Origin: CBIHLX01 sp966210935
GTDB taxonomy: Bacteria > Patescibacteriota > Saccharimonadia > Saccharimonadales > Saccharimonadaceae
Assembly (NCBI GenBank): GCA_966210935.1
Contig: CBIHLX010000048.1
Coordinates: 1-6,065, forward strand
Length of the DNA: 6,065 nt
Reading direction: 5' to 3'
Under the pieces are notes generated by a model. It saw nothing but the letters and a program-made list of their open reading frames with translations. It was not told the origin of the DNA and ran no database searches. Position 1 is the stretch's first letter, and each line of letters starts with the position of its first letter. Made by a program: the position numbers and the translations under genes. Shown in pieces: positions 1-4,776 of the stretch.

Positions 1-1
1 G

Positions 2-418
2 GGAACGAATGAAAAGTTCGTACCACACGTGATCGAGCCATCATTTGGTGTTGAGCGTGCGCTTATGGCCGTCCTGTCGGCCGCGTACCACGAAGACGAA
101 GTCAACGGCGAGAAGCGTATTTACCTCAAATTCCCAGAGCATCTTGCGCCAGTAAAGTATGCGGTCTCACCACTTCTCAAGAATAAGCCGGAGCTTGTTG
201 CCAAGGCTCGTGAAGTCTACGAAATCTTGAAGAAGAAGCACGGCAATGTCATGTGGGATGATAACGGTAACATCGGTAAGCGCTACCGCCGCCAAGACGA
301 AATCGGTACACCGTACTGCGTGGTTATCGACTTCGATACACTCGAGGATGACACGGTAACTATCCGTGACCGTGATACGACCGAACAGAAGCGTGTCCCA
401 ATCGTAGAGTTAGGCTAG
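2..418 (+). CDS. glyS: Glycyl-tRNA synthetase, C-terminal part (5' end outside window)
   Basis: This enzyme charges tRNA-Gly with glycine in the cytoplasm. Only the last 138 codons are present, and the reading frame is open to the left edge, so the true start lies outside. The segment PSFGVERALMAVL is the class II synthetase motif 3 (glycine, then an arginine that contacts ATP) of the single-chain alpha2-type GlyRS, not the alpha/beta two-subunit type. It is followed by the anticodon-binding domain. That domain runs from the KFPEHLAPVKYAVSPLL stretch to the C-terminus and includes GKRYRRQDEIGTPYC, which is highly characteristic of this family. The gene ends in TAG, and a hairpin terminator lies 80 bases downstream. 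Symbol glyS or glyQS depends on the naming convention for the single-chain form. Identification is from family motifs and is very secure. Confidence 0.95.
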   Translation, partial: GTNEKFVPHVIEPSFGVERALMAVLSAAYHEDEVNGEKRIYLKFPEHLAPVKYAVSPLLKNKPELVAKAREVYEILKKKHGNVMWDDNGNIGKRYRRQDEIGTPYCVVIDFDTLEDDTVTIRDRDTTEQKRVPIVELG

Positions 419-497
419 ACCGGCGCGGCTGTGTCGTGAAAGAATTTGTTACGCTTAGTCGCAACCAGCTTCCGGTTTATATTGATCATGATGCAAC

Positions 498-533
498 AAA
501 AGTGGCGCTCCATATTCAGGAGACGCCACTTTT
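498..533 (+). terminator. Hairpin terminator after glycyl-tRNA synthetase
   Basis: The left arm AAAAGTGGCGCTCC (498-511) pairs with GGAG-A-CGCCACTTTT (519-533), giving 14 base pairs with one bulged A and a 7-base loop. The 3' arm ends in four T, then GCTTG, so the U-tract is short. The A-rich 5' arm makes it usable from both strands. It sits 80 bases after the synthetase stop and about 45 bases before the next promoter, as expected for a transcription unit boundary. Confidence 0.75.
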
Positions 534-553
534 GCTTGAGTTAAACCGAGGCT

Positions 554-583
554 TTGATAGTGACCTGTCGCGAGGTGTAATAT
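554..583 (+). promoter_or_regulatory. Promoter for the histidine phosphatase, leaderless geometry
   Basis: TTGATA (554-559, five of six matches to the -35 consensus) is followed after 18 bases by TAATAT (578-583, four of six for -10), which is preceded by TG. Counting from the -10, the predicted +1 is position 590, the A of the ATG of the next gene. TATAAA at 581-586 is an alternative -10, but its spacing is worse. A GAGGTG at 572-577 lies 12 bases before the ATG, rather far for a ribosome binding site, and it would be upstream of the predicted transcript start. Confidence 0.5.
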
Positions 584-589
584 AAAAGT

Positions 590-1201
590 ATGTCAGCTGA
601 AATCTTTATCGCACGTCACGGTCAAAATGAAGATAATGTTAAGGGTATCCTTAATGGTCATCGAGATTTGCCGCTCACTGAACTTGGTCGTCAGCAGGCT
701 AGGGGATTGGGTGAAGGAATTATCGAGGCTGGCCTAGAGTTTGACGCTGTCTACTCGTCGCCGTTGTCGCGGGCACTCGAGACCGCTGAAATCGTCAGTG
801 ATATGTTAAGCCTGCCAGAGCCGACAATACTACCAGAGCTTATTGAGCGAGATTTTGGCGTAATGAGCGGTCAAAAAGCGAGTGATATTGAGAAGTTGTG
901 CGCCCCCGATATCGTAAAAACTGAGACGATTACATACTTCTTAAGCCCTGAGGGTGCCGAGACATTCGATGATCTTGTTGAGCGAGGACAGCGCGTCTTG
1001 GATATTGTGCGTGCGAAGCATATTGGCGGCAAGGTGCTACTGGTGTGCCATGGAGATCTTGGCAAGATGATCTATGCGGCTGCAACTGATACGCCGTGGA
1101 GAGAGGTGTTGACGGGCTTTCATTTCGGCAACGCAGAGCTTATTGATATTACAAGCCGAGATGATGTACGTAAGATTAAATTGGAGCAATTTAATCACTA
1201 G
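590..1201 (+). CDS. Histidine phosphatase family protein (phosphoglycerate mutase-like)
   Basis: This is a cytoplasmic phosphohydrolase or mutase of the histidine phosphatase superfamily, branch 1, 203 residues, the usual length for a single-domain member. The catalytic set is visible: ARHGQN with phospho-acceptor His10 and Arg9, the phosphate-binding Arg61 in SSPLSRALETA, the likely proton donor Glu86 in ELIERDFG, and the second histidine His154 in VCHGD. The family includes cofactor-dependent phosphoglycerate mutase, alpha-ribazole phosphatase and broad-specificity phosphatases. The length and lack of GpmA insertions favour a GpmB/phosphatase-like enzyme, but the substrate cannot be read from sequence. 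The ATG at 590 places the RHG motif at the normal distance from the N-terminus. It is followed after 18 bases by a second gene, probably co-transcribed. Confidence 0.93.
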   Translation: MSAEIFIARHGQNEDNVKGILNGHRDLPLTELGRQQARGLGEGIIEAGLEFDAVYSSPLSRALETAEIVSDMLSLPEPTILPELIERDFGVMSGQKASDIEKLCAPDIVKTETITYFLSPEGAETFDDLVERGQRVLDIVRAKHIGGKVLLVCHGDLGKMIYAAATDTPWREVLTGFHFGNAELIDITSRDDVRKIKLEQFNH

Positions 1202-1219
1202 GCATACAAAGGTGCTTCT

Positions 1220-1729
1220 ATGGGGCTATGGGATTTTGTACGCAAGATGGCGCAGGGGAAGCCTGTTTTTGAGGCACCTTCGCAGCAACAGGATGATCGG
1301 GCTGGGTGGCGTGACCAGCCTGCGCAGGCTTTTGTAAATCCGACGCCATTTGTTAATGATCAGGGCAGGAAAATCATACCGGAGATTGTGCTTGAGCATT
1401 GCAAGTCGCATCTCAATGACCGTCGCATGGAAGTCACCGCCTGGGCTACTAATAGATCGCAGTTTGAGGTCGAGCTGGATGCTATGGTGATGCTTGGCGC
1501 GAAAGAGCGGCTAGATCGTCGCCTGAGGCCTCAGGAAGGGCACGAGGTGACGTTATACCGTGGTCCGCAACCGGCGGATGATCATGCGCATAAAGCGAAT
1601 TTGTATTACAAAATTTTGCAAAATGGCGACAACTTTCAGGCGGACTTTATGATTGAGTACAATCTTGAATCAAGTGGGTTATTTACTGTCGAGCAGCTGC
1701 ACCCTGAGCTGGCTGTCCGCGATATCTAG
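1220..1729 (+). CDS. Hypothetical protein with a disordered N-terminus and a beta-rich domain
   Basis: I do not recognise a family. The 169-residue protein has a short possibly helical start (residues 1-12), then a Gln/Asp/Pro-rich stretch (about 15-45) that looks unstructured. From about residue 50 to 165 there are alternating hydrophobic strands such as MEVTAWATNRSQFEVELDAMV, suggesting a beta-sandwich domain, with a charged middle (ERLDRRLRPQEGHEV). There is no signal peptide or membrane segment, so it is probably cytoplasmic. The start is supported by AAAGGTG at 1208-1214, 5 bases before the ATG. It lies 18 bases after the histidine phosphatase and is likely its operon partner. Its stop is 6 bases from the stop of the convergent membrane protein gene. 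It may be lineage-specific. Coding status is well supported by the ribosome binding site and context, function is not. Confidence 0.8.
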   Translation: MGLWDFVRKMAQGKPVFEAPSQQQDDRAGWRDQPAQAFVNPTPFVNDQGRKIIPEIVLEHCKSHLNDRRMEVTAWATNRSQFEVELDAMVMLGAKERLDRRLRPQEGHEVTLYRGPQPADDHAHKANLYYKILQNGDNFQADFMIEYNLESSGLFTVEQLHPELAVRDI

Positions 1730-1735
1730 GGCGGG

Positions 1736-2197
1736 CTATTGTTGTGCTGCTTTGTCGGAGATGGTGGTAGCTGAAGGAGAGAAGCGTACGACCGTAAAGC
1801 GAGCAACTAAAAGAACGGCTACGATGATCGAAAGGCCGATCATTTTTTCGAGTGTGGGGTGGTCGAACCAGACGACAACGAATTCATTGAGCATGATAAT
1901 CAGGATTGTGTCGACGATATAGCGCACGTGCACGTAACCTTCCTTTAGATAGGCCATGAGCAACAGGCTAATCTCAACAAGCGCCACGATAAAGACGGTG
2001 TCGACGAGAAGTTGCGGCAGGAGCTTGTCAACCGGCGTGCCAATGTTCGTAAAGAGGTCATAGCCAGCCTTGAAGACACCGAAAACGAGGGCGATACAGA
2101 TCAAAACAAGGAGAACGTTGATGATGATGCGAATGAAGGTGCCGATGTAGATGCTAATTGCTGAAAATAGTTTTGGAAATTTTACGTGAAGTCTCAT
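1736..2197 (-). CDS. PsiE-family (phosphate-starvation-inducible E-like) membrane protein
   Basis: This integral membrane protein of 153 residues has four predicted helices, at about residues 20-45, 62-83, 93-111 and 118-138. Between helices 2 and 3 is the stretch VEISLLLMAYLKEGYVHVRY, followed by IVDTILIIMLNEFVVVW. This matches the pattern of the PsiE family, named for the E. coli gene induced by phosphate starvation; the biochemical role of the family is unknown. The N-terminus is short and basic (MRLHVKFPK) and the C-terminal tail is soluble. The start at 2197 is favoured because an extended -10 element ends 7 bases before it, giving an almost leaderless transcript. It is convergent with the gene ending at 1729 and divergent from the VOC-fold gene. 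Phosphate control cannot be inferred from this sequence. Confidence 0.82.
   Translation of the reverse strand: MRLHVKFPKLFSAISIYIGTFIRIIINVLLVLICIALVFGVFKAGYDLFTNIGTPVDKLLPQLLVDTVFIVALVEISLLLMAYLKEGYVHVRYIVDTILIIMLNEFVVVWFDHPTLEKMIGLSIIVAVLLVARFTVVRFSPSATTISDKAAQQ
1824..1848 (+). terminator. Probable plus-strand terminator inside the opposing gene
   Basis: ATGATCG (1824-1830) and CGATCAT (1837-1843) form a perfect 7-base-pair stem with a 6-base loop, directly followed by a run of six T (1843-1848). It is oriented to end plus-strand transcripts from the histidine phosphatase/hypothetical pair, whose last stop is about 95 bases upstream. It lies within the coding region of the minus-strand PsiE-like gene, so the two transcripts would overlap at their 3' ends. 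No other terminator is visible near 1729. The stem is short, so this is moderate evidence. Confidence 0.45.
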
Positions 2198-2204
2198 TGT
2201 GCCT

Positions 2205-2213
2205 ATTGTAGCA
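2205..2213 (-). promoter_or_regulatory. Extended -10 promoter of the PsiE-like gene
   Basis: On the minus strand, TGC-TACAAT reads as a full extended -10 element (TGn plus a hexamer with five of six matches, hexamer at 2210-2205). No convincing -35 is visible, as is common for extended -10 promoters. The predicted start of transcription is 2198, one base before the ATG at 2197, leaving essentially no leader. Confidence 0.55.
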
Positions 2214-2275
2214 AACTAACAGATTAGCGGCTGGTGTGAATAGGGGGCATGTTGCGTGCTTTGTAGGAATTATCA

Positions 2276-2303
2276 CAGTTTGAACTGAGGCGGGGCGTAT
2301 AGT
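2276..2303 (+). promoter_or_regulatory. Promoter region of the VOC-fold gene with a small palindrome
   Basis: TATAGT at 2298-2303 is a plausible -10, placing +1 near 2310 and leaving room for the strong ribosome binding site before 2326. The -35 region has no good match at standard spacing. It is instead overlapped by CAGTT-TG-AACTG (2276-2287), a 5+5 inverted repeat that could be an operator. The palindrome is short enough to occur by chance. Confidence 0.35.
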
Positions 2304-2325
2304 GAAAGCATAAAGGGAGGTGCGT

Positions 2326-2700
2326 ATGTTAAATCAAGCAACAGTGGTGGCAACAATTGCCGTCGAGAATTTGGCGGACGCAAGGGAGTTTTATGGGGAA
2401 GTGCTCGGACTCGAGGAGATCGATGAAAATCCGGGCGGTATTACATATGCGAGCGGTGATGGTAAGGTGTTTGTCTATGAGTCGCAGTACGCCGGGACAA
2501 ATAAGGCAACTGCGGCGTCATGGACGACGATGGATATCGAGCCGATCGTGAGGGATCTTAAGGAGCGCGGGGTTGAATTCGAGCATTATGACGATATACC
2601 AGGGACGACGCGTGAGGGCGACCTGCATATTATGGGAAATTCAAAATCGGTCTGGTTCAAGGATCCGGATGGCAACATTCTCAATGTCGCAACGATGTAA
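2326..2700 (+). CDS. VOC superfamily (glyoxalase/bleomycin-resistance fold) protein
   Basis: This soluble protein of 124 residues consists of the paired beta-alpha-beta-beta-beta modules of the vicinal oxygen chelate superfamily. The first module contains TIAVENLADAREFYGEVLGL (10-29), and the second ends in the hallmark WFKDPDGNILNV (110-121). The central AGTNKATAASW (57-67) and the EHYD and TREGD segments match a subgroup I recall as common in actinobacterial genomes. The usual metal ligands are not obvious: the first strand lacks the common His, and the position often filled by Glu after DPDGN is Asn120. It may therefore bind a small molecule without being a metalloenzyme. The ATG at 2326 is preferred over GTG at 2320 because AGGGAGG (2314-2320) sits 5 bases upstream of it. 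The substrate is unknown. Confidence 0.88.
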   Translation: MLNQATVVATIAVENLADAREFYGEVLGLEEIDENPGGITYASGDGKVFVYESQYAGTNKATAASWTTMDIEPIVRDLKERGVEFEHYDDIPGTTREGDLHIMGNSKSVWFKDPDGNILNVATM

Positions 2701-2702
2701 AT

Positions 2703-2724
2703 AAAAAACCACCTAGCTAGGTGG
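2703..2724 (-). terminator. Rho-independent terminator of the glutaredoxin-like gene
   Basis: CCACCT-AGCT-AGGTGG (2709-2724) forms a perfect 6-base-pair stem, extendable through its palindromic loop. On the minus strand it is followed directly by six T (2708-2703). This is the classical arrangement for ending the minus-strand transcript. Plus-strand transcripts from the VOC gene would meet the same hairpin, but with only a weak tail (GGTTGTGTG). Confidence 0.8.
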
Positions 2725-2733
2725 GGTTGTGTG

Positions 2734-2778
2734 CCTCTTGCCGCCCGCAACCCGGTGGGGTGTTGGGCGGCAAGAAGG
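2734..2778. other. Strong GC-rich hairpin between convergent genes
   Basis: CTTGCCGCCC (2737-2746) is perfectly complementary to GGGCGGCAAG (2765-2774). The stem extends outward by three pairs (2734-2736 with 2776-2778) past one bulged A, and inward by AAC/GTT. No T-run follows on either strand, so it is not a typical terminator alone. In the minus-strand transcript it begins a few bases after the glutaredoxin-like stop and precedes the U-tailed hairpin. It could block 3'-to-5' decay or assist termination from both sides. Confidence 0.6.
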
Positions 2779-2784
2779 GGTTGG

Positions 2785-3135
2785 TCACGCAGCAGCCTCA
2801 GCTTCATTTTCGAACTCTTTGGAGAGATCGAGAACGGCAGCAGGGTTGAGGTGATGCCAGCGGAAGACGCCGTCGACAAATACAGCCGGCAGGTCAACCG
2901 GTGCCTCAGGCTCAAGGCCTAGATGCTTTCGAAGTGCCACGAGTACCGGATGAAACCGGTCTTCGATGACGTACTTCACGGACGCGATGCCCTTCTGGTC
3001 AAGGAGCTTGACGGTCCGATCGCAACGTGGGCATATGACAGTGCTGATGATGATGACGCGGACGCCATCGGTGGCAGTTTCAAGAATCTCGGGTGCGATC
3101 TCTTCGAGACACACCTCCGACTTGGTGAGTTGCAT
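2785..3135 (-). CDS. Glutaredoxin/NrdH-like thiol-disulfide protein
   Basis: This small thioredoxin-fold protein of 116 residues is probably a cytoplasmic dithiol reductant. After a 24-residue N-terminal extension come a buried strand (VRVIIIST) and the redox motif CPRC (Cys35, Cys38). The cis-proline loop is LPAVFVDG (Pro83), typical of glutaredoxins and NrdH-like proteins. The acidic Ala-rich tail (EFENEAEAAA) is probably disordered. The active site CPRC is unlike the common CPYC or CVQC, so the natural electron donor is unclear. The start at 3135 is chosen because AGAGAGG (minus strand, 3147-3141) lies 5 bases upstream. An upstream ATG at 3168 would add 11 residues but has no such site. 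It ends in TGA and is followed by two hairpins. It is divergent from the RNase H-flavin operon. Confidence 0.87.
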   Translation of the reverse strand: MQLTKSEVCLEEIAPEILETATDGVRVIIISTVICPRCDRTVKLLDQKGIASVKYVIEDRFHPVLVALRKHLGLEPEAPVDLPAVFVDGVFRWHHLNPAAVLDLSKEFENEAEAAA

Positions 3136-3212
3136 GTCAGCCTCTCTGGTTGTGCGGATGTTGTACAAAACGAAATCCTACCCCGGGCGAACCGGCGTAA
3201 AATCTACCCTCG

Positions 3213-3241
3213 CTTTGATTAATACTTATTAAACTCCAAAG
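3213..3241. promoter_or_regulatory. Palindrome in divergent intergenic region, possible operator
   Basis: TTAATA-CT-TATTAA (3219-3232) is a perfect 6+6 inverted repeat. It is flanked by CTTTG (3213-3217) and CAAAG (3237-3241), a further, slightly off-centre inverted pair. It lies between the divergent glutaredoxin-like gene and the RNase H-flavin operon, upstream of the TTGACA promoter. This is consistent with a shared operator, but AT-rich palindromes are also common by chance. No clear promoter for the glutaredoxin-like gene was found in this 230-base region. Confidence 0.3.
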
Positions 3242-3259
3242 ATTCTCAGGAAACAAGCG

Positions 3260-3288
3260 TTGACATTTAGCGCCGGCAGCAGTATATG
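3260..3288 (+). promoter_or_regulatory. Distal promoter of the RNase H-flavin operon
   Basis: A perfect TTGACA (3260-3265) is followed after exactly 17 bases by TATATG (3283-3288, four of six for -10). The predicted transcript start is about 3295, 71 bases before the preferred start codon of the next gene. An in-frame ATG at 3300 would fall 5 bases into this transcript. Confidence 0.5.
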
Positions 3289-3353
3289 GTGCGCTAGGTA
3301 TGGTGGTTATGTACCAGATGTGGGGTAGATCGGTTTGTAGCATGAAACTCCTG

Positions 3354-3359
3354 TATAGT
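3354..3359 (+). promoter_or_regulatory. Proximal -10 element, leaderless start of the RNase H-flavin gene
   Basis: TATAGT, preceded directly by TG, is a five-of-six -10 match. Its predicted +1 is position 3366, exactly the A of the start codon. No Shine-Dalgarno sequence precedes that ATG. The -35 region is weak. The same hexamer is used before the VOC-fold gene. Confidence 0.45.
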
Positions 3360-3365
3360 AGAAAT

Positions 3366-4259
3366 ATGATTACGTATTACACCGATGGCAGCGCCAGCCC
3401 GAACCCAGGCCCTGGCGGGTATGCCGTGATAAAAGAACTGGCCCCGCACATTCTCGGCAGCGAGGAAGGTGACACGACAAATATTCGCATGGAGGGCAAG
3501 GCGATTCTGGCGGCACTTCATGATGCGAACGGCGAGAAGTGTGAGATCTTTACTGATAGCGAGTTCTGGATCAACGTCATTACTAAGTGGGCACCGGGCT
3601 GGGAAGCAAAGGGCTGGAAGAAGCCCGGTGGAGAGATCAAGAATCTTGATATCGTTCAGGAGGTTTACCCACTATACAAAGCGTCTGACGCGACGCTCAC
3701 GTGGGTGCGTGGCCACGAAGGCGATGTCGGCAATGAGCTCGCCGACGAATGGGCGAACAAGGCGCGCGAGCGCGGTGATGTCGGTCCAATCGTGCTGGAG
3801 GCTGAGGCGCCAAAGACAGCGGAGCAATACGCCGATGAATACTTAGCGCTAACTCCCGTGATGCAGCTCGCTACGGCTCGTGATAATCAGCCATGGATTT
3901 CGAATGTCTATTTCATAGCAGATGAAGCACGTAATATCTACTGGCTGAGTTTACCGGAGCGCCGCCACAGTCAGGAAGTTGCTGATAATCCAAATGTAGC
4001 TATCTCGCTTGCGATTAAGCAAGACTTACCGGTGATCGGCGTTCAGGCGATGGGAACGGTTGATGTCGTGACTGATGCTAATGACGTAAAGCGTATTATC
4101 GATAGCTACATGGCCAAATATAACGGTGCCGGGCAAGACTTTTATGAGCGCTTCATGGCGGGTACCAACAAACACTATCTGTATAAGTTGACGCCAAGTA
4201 AGCTTGTGTTGTTTGACGAAGTGCATTTTAAAGACAGTCCACAGCAAGCTATTATCTAG
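3366..4259 (+). CDS. RNase HI fused to a PNPOx-like flavin split-barrel domain
   Basis: A 297-residue two-domain protein. Residues 1 to about 137 are RNase HI, which cleaves the RNA strand of RNA-DNA hybrids. The four metal-binding acids are visible: Asp7 (YTDGSASPNPGPGG), Glu43 (RMEGKAIL), Asp64 (FTDSEFW) and Asp127 (GNELADEWANKA). His117 in VRGHEG and the GWEAKGWKK substrate-handle region are also present, so the nuclease looks intact. After an acidic/Ala/Pro linker (about 138-153), residues 154-290 resemble the pyridoxamine 5'-phosphate oxidase-like FMN split barrel. Key features there are QLATARDNQPWISNVYF, IYWLSLPERRHSQEV and NPNVAISL. The cofactor of the second domain is inferred. The ATG at 3366 gives a normal RNase HI N-terminus; ATG 3300 would add 22 atypical residues. 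It heads an operon, with the next gene 10 bases downstream. Confidence 0.9.
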   Translation: MITYYTDGSASPNPGPGGYAVIKELAPHILGSEEGDTTNIRMEGKAILAALHDANGEKCEIFTDSEFWINVITKWAPGWEAKGWKKPGGEIKNLDIVQEVYPLYKASDATLTWVRGHEGDVGNELADEWANKARERGDVGPIVLEAEAPKTAEQYADEYLALTPVMQLATARDNQPWISNVYFIADEARNIYWLSLPERRHSQEVADNPNVAISLAIKQDLPVIGVQAMGTVDVVTDANDVKRIIDSYMAKYNGAGQDFYERFMAGTNKHYLYKLTPSKLVLFDEVHFKDSPQQAII

Positions 4260-4269
4260 AGGGTAGAAT

Positions 4270-4776
4270 ATGCCTAAGGTAGTTCATGTTAACGACACGA
4301 TGCAGCAAGGTTATATCTATGAGCTGAGTGAGCCTACGGGGCAGAACTTCGCTGCGGATTTTAAGCCAGAGCTGACACCGAAAGAAATGCTGGAGCTCGG
4401 CGTCTTCGGCGGTGTGTATATGCGCGATTGTCGCGATGAATTTCCGGCGGATTGGTATACGCATGCGCGCTTGGCTGAGGGAACGCGCGATCCAATGCTT
4501 AATTTCTTTCAGATTAATGCCAGTCAGTCGCTGGGTGAATGGCGCCGCAAAGGATGGATCTACGAAGAGGACCCGCGCGGTTGGTTTCAGTGGTATTGCC
4601 GTTACTACATGGGGCGGCGTATTCCAGGTGAGGATGCTCGCCAGATCAAGCGATGGCGCCAGATGACTCGCCATATCGGGCAGGTAAAAGCCTACTGCAC
4701 ACCAGGCGACTTGGCGTGCCGGCGTCGACAGCGACAAGCGCTGCTGCACTGGGCATATGATAGCAGTAAGATATGA
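4270..4776 (+). CDS. Uncharacterised Trp- and Cys-containing protein
   Basis: I cannot assign a named family. The 168-residue soluble protein is dense in motifs that look conserved: GVFGGVYMRDCRDEFPADWY (45-63), INASQSLGEWRRKGWI (82-97), DPRGWFQWYCRYYMGRR (101-117), EDARQIKRW (121-129) and CRRRQRQALLHWAYDS (150-165). From memory, similar uncharacterised proteins occur in bacteria and some eukaryotes. It has seven Trp and four Cys (54, 110, 143, 150) and is rich in Arg, which could suit nucleic acid or metal binding, but this is speculation. There is no signal peptide or membrane helix. AGAGGG (4258-4263) lies 6 bases before the ATG and overlaps the preceding stop codon. Its TGA overlaps the yaaA start as ATGA, so the three genes are almost certainly one operon. 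Confidence 0.88.
   Translation: MPKVVHVNDTMQQGYIYELSEPTGQNFAADFKPELTPKEMLELGVFGGVYMRDCRDEFPADWYTHARLAEGTRDPMLNFFQINASQSLGEWRRKGWIYEEDPRGWFQWYCRYYMGRRIPGEDARQIKRWRQMTRHIGQVKAYCTPGDLACRRRQRQALLHWAYDSSKI

Noticed and set aside
436..585. A 49-codon open frame starting with GTG between glyS and the histidine phosphatase gene
   Set aside because: It has no Shine-Dalgarno, runs straight through the terminator hairpin and into the -10 of the next promoter, and resembles no family I recognise. A frame this short is expected by chance.
1609..1618. Perfect palindrome CAAAATTTTG
   Set aside because: It lies inside a coding region with normal codons and has no partner hairpin or tail, so it is likely chance.
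2320..2325. GTG start two codons upstream for the VOC-fold protein
   Set aside because: The GTG begins inside the Shine-Dalgarno region; the ATG at 2326 has ideal spacing.
3136..3168. Earlier minus-strand ATG for the glutaredoxin-like protein
   Set aside because: It has no ribosome binding site, whereas the ATG at 3135 has AGAGAGG at ideal spacing. The 11 extra residues overlap that site.
2725..3232. Plus-strand open frames across the glutaredoxin-like gene
   Set aside because: They are antisense to a gene with CPRC and cis-Pro motifs and have no recognisable protein features.
3300..3365. Upstream ATG extending the RNase H-flavin protein by 22 residues
   Set aside because: The added residues are not RNase HI-like, and the ATG at 3366 gives the standard N-terminus. 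Kept only as a possible alternative start in the findings.
3242..3365. Possible tRNA or structured RNA in the intergenic region
   Set aside because: No cloverleaf arms or T-loop consensus could be assembled; the segment is better explained as promoter sequence.
4252..4749. Long minus-strand open frame opposite the uncharacterised Trp/Cys protein
   Set aside because: It is antisense to a gene with clear protein motifs, a ribosome binding site and operon coupling. Its composition is typical of a mirror frame.
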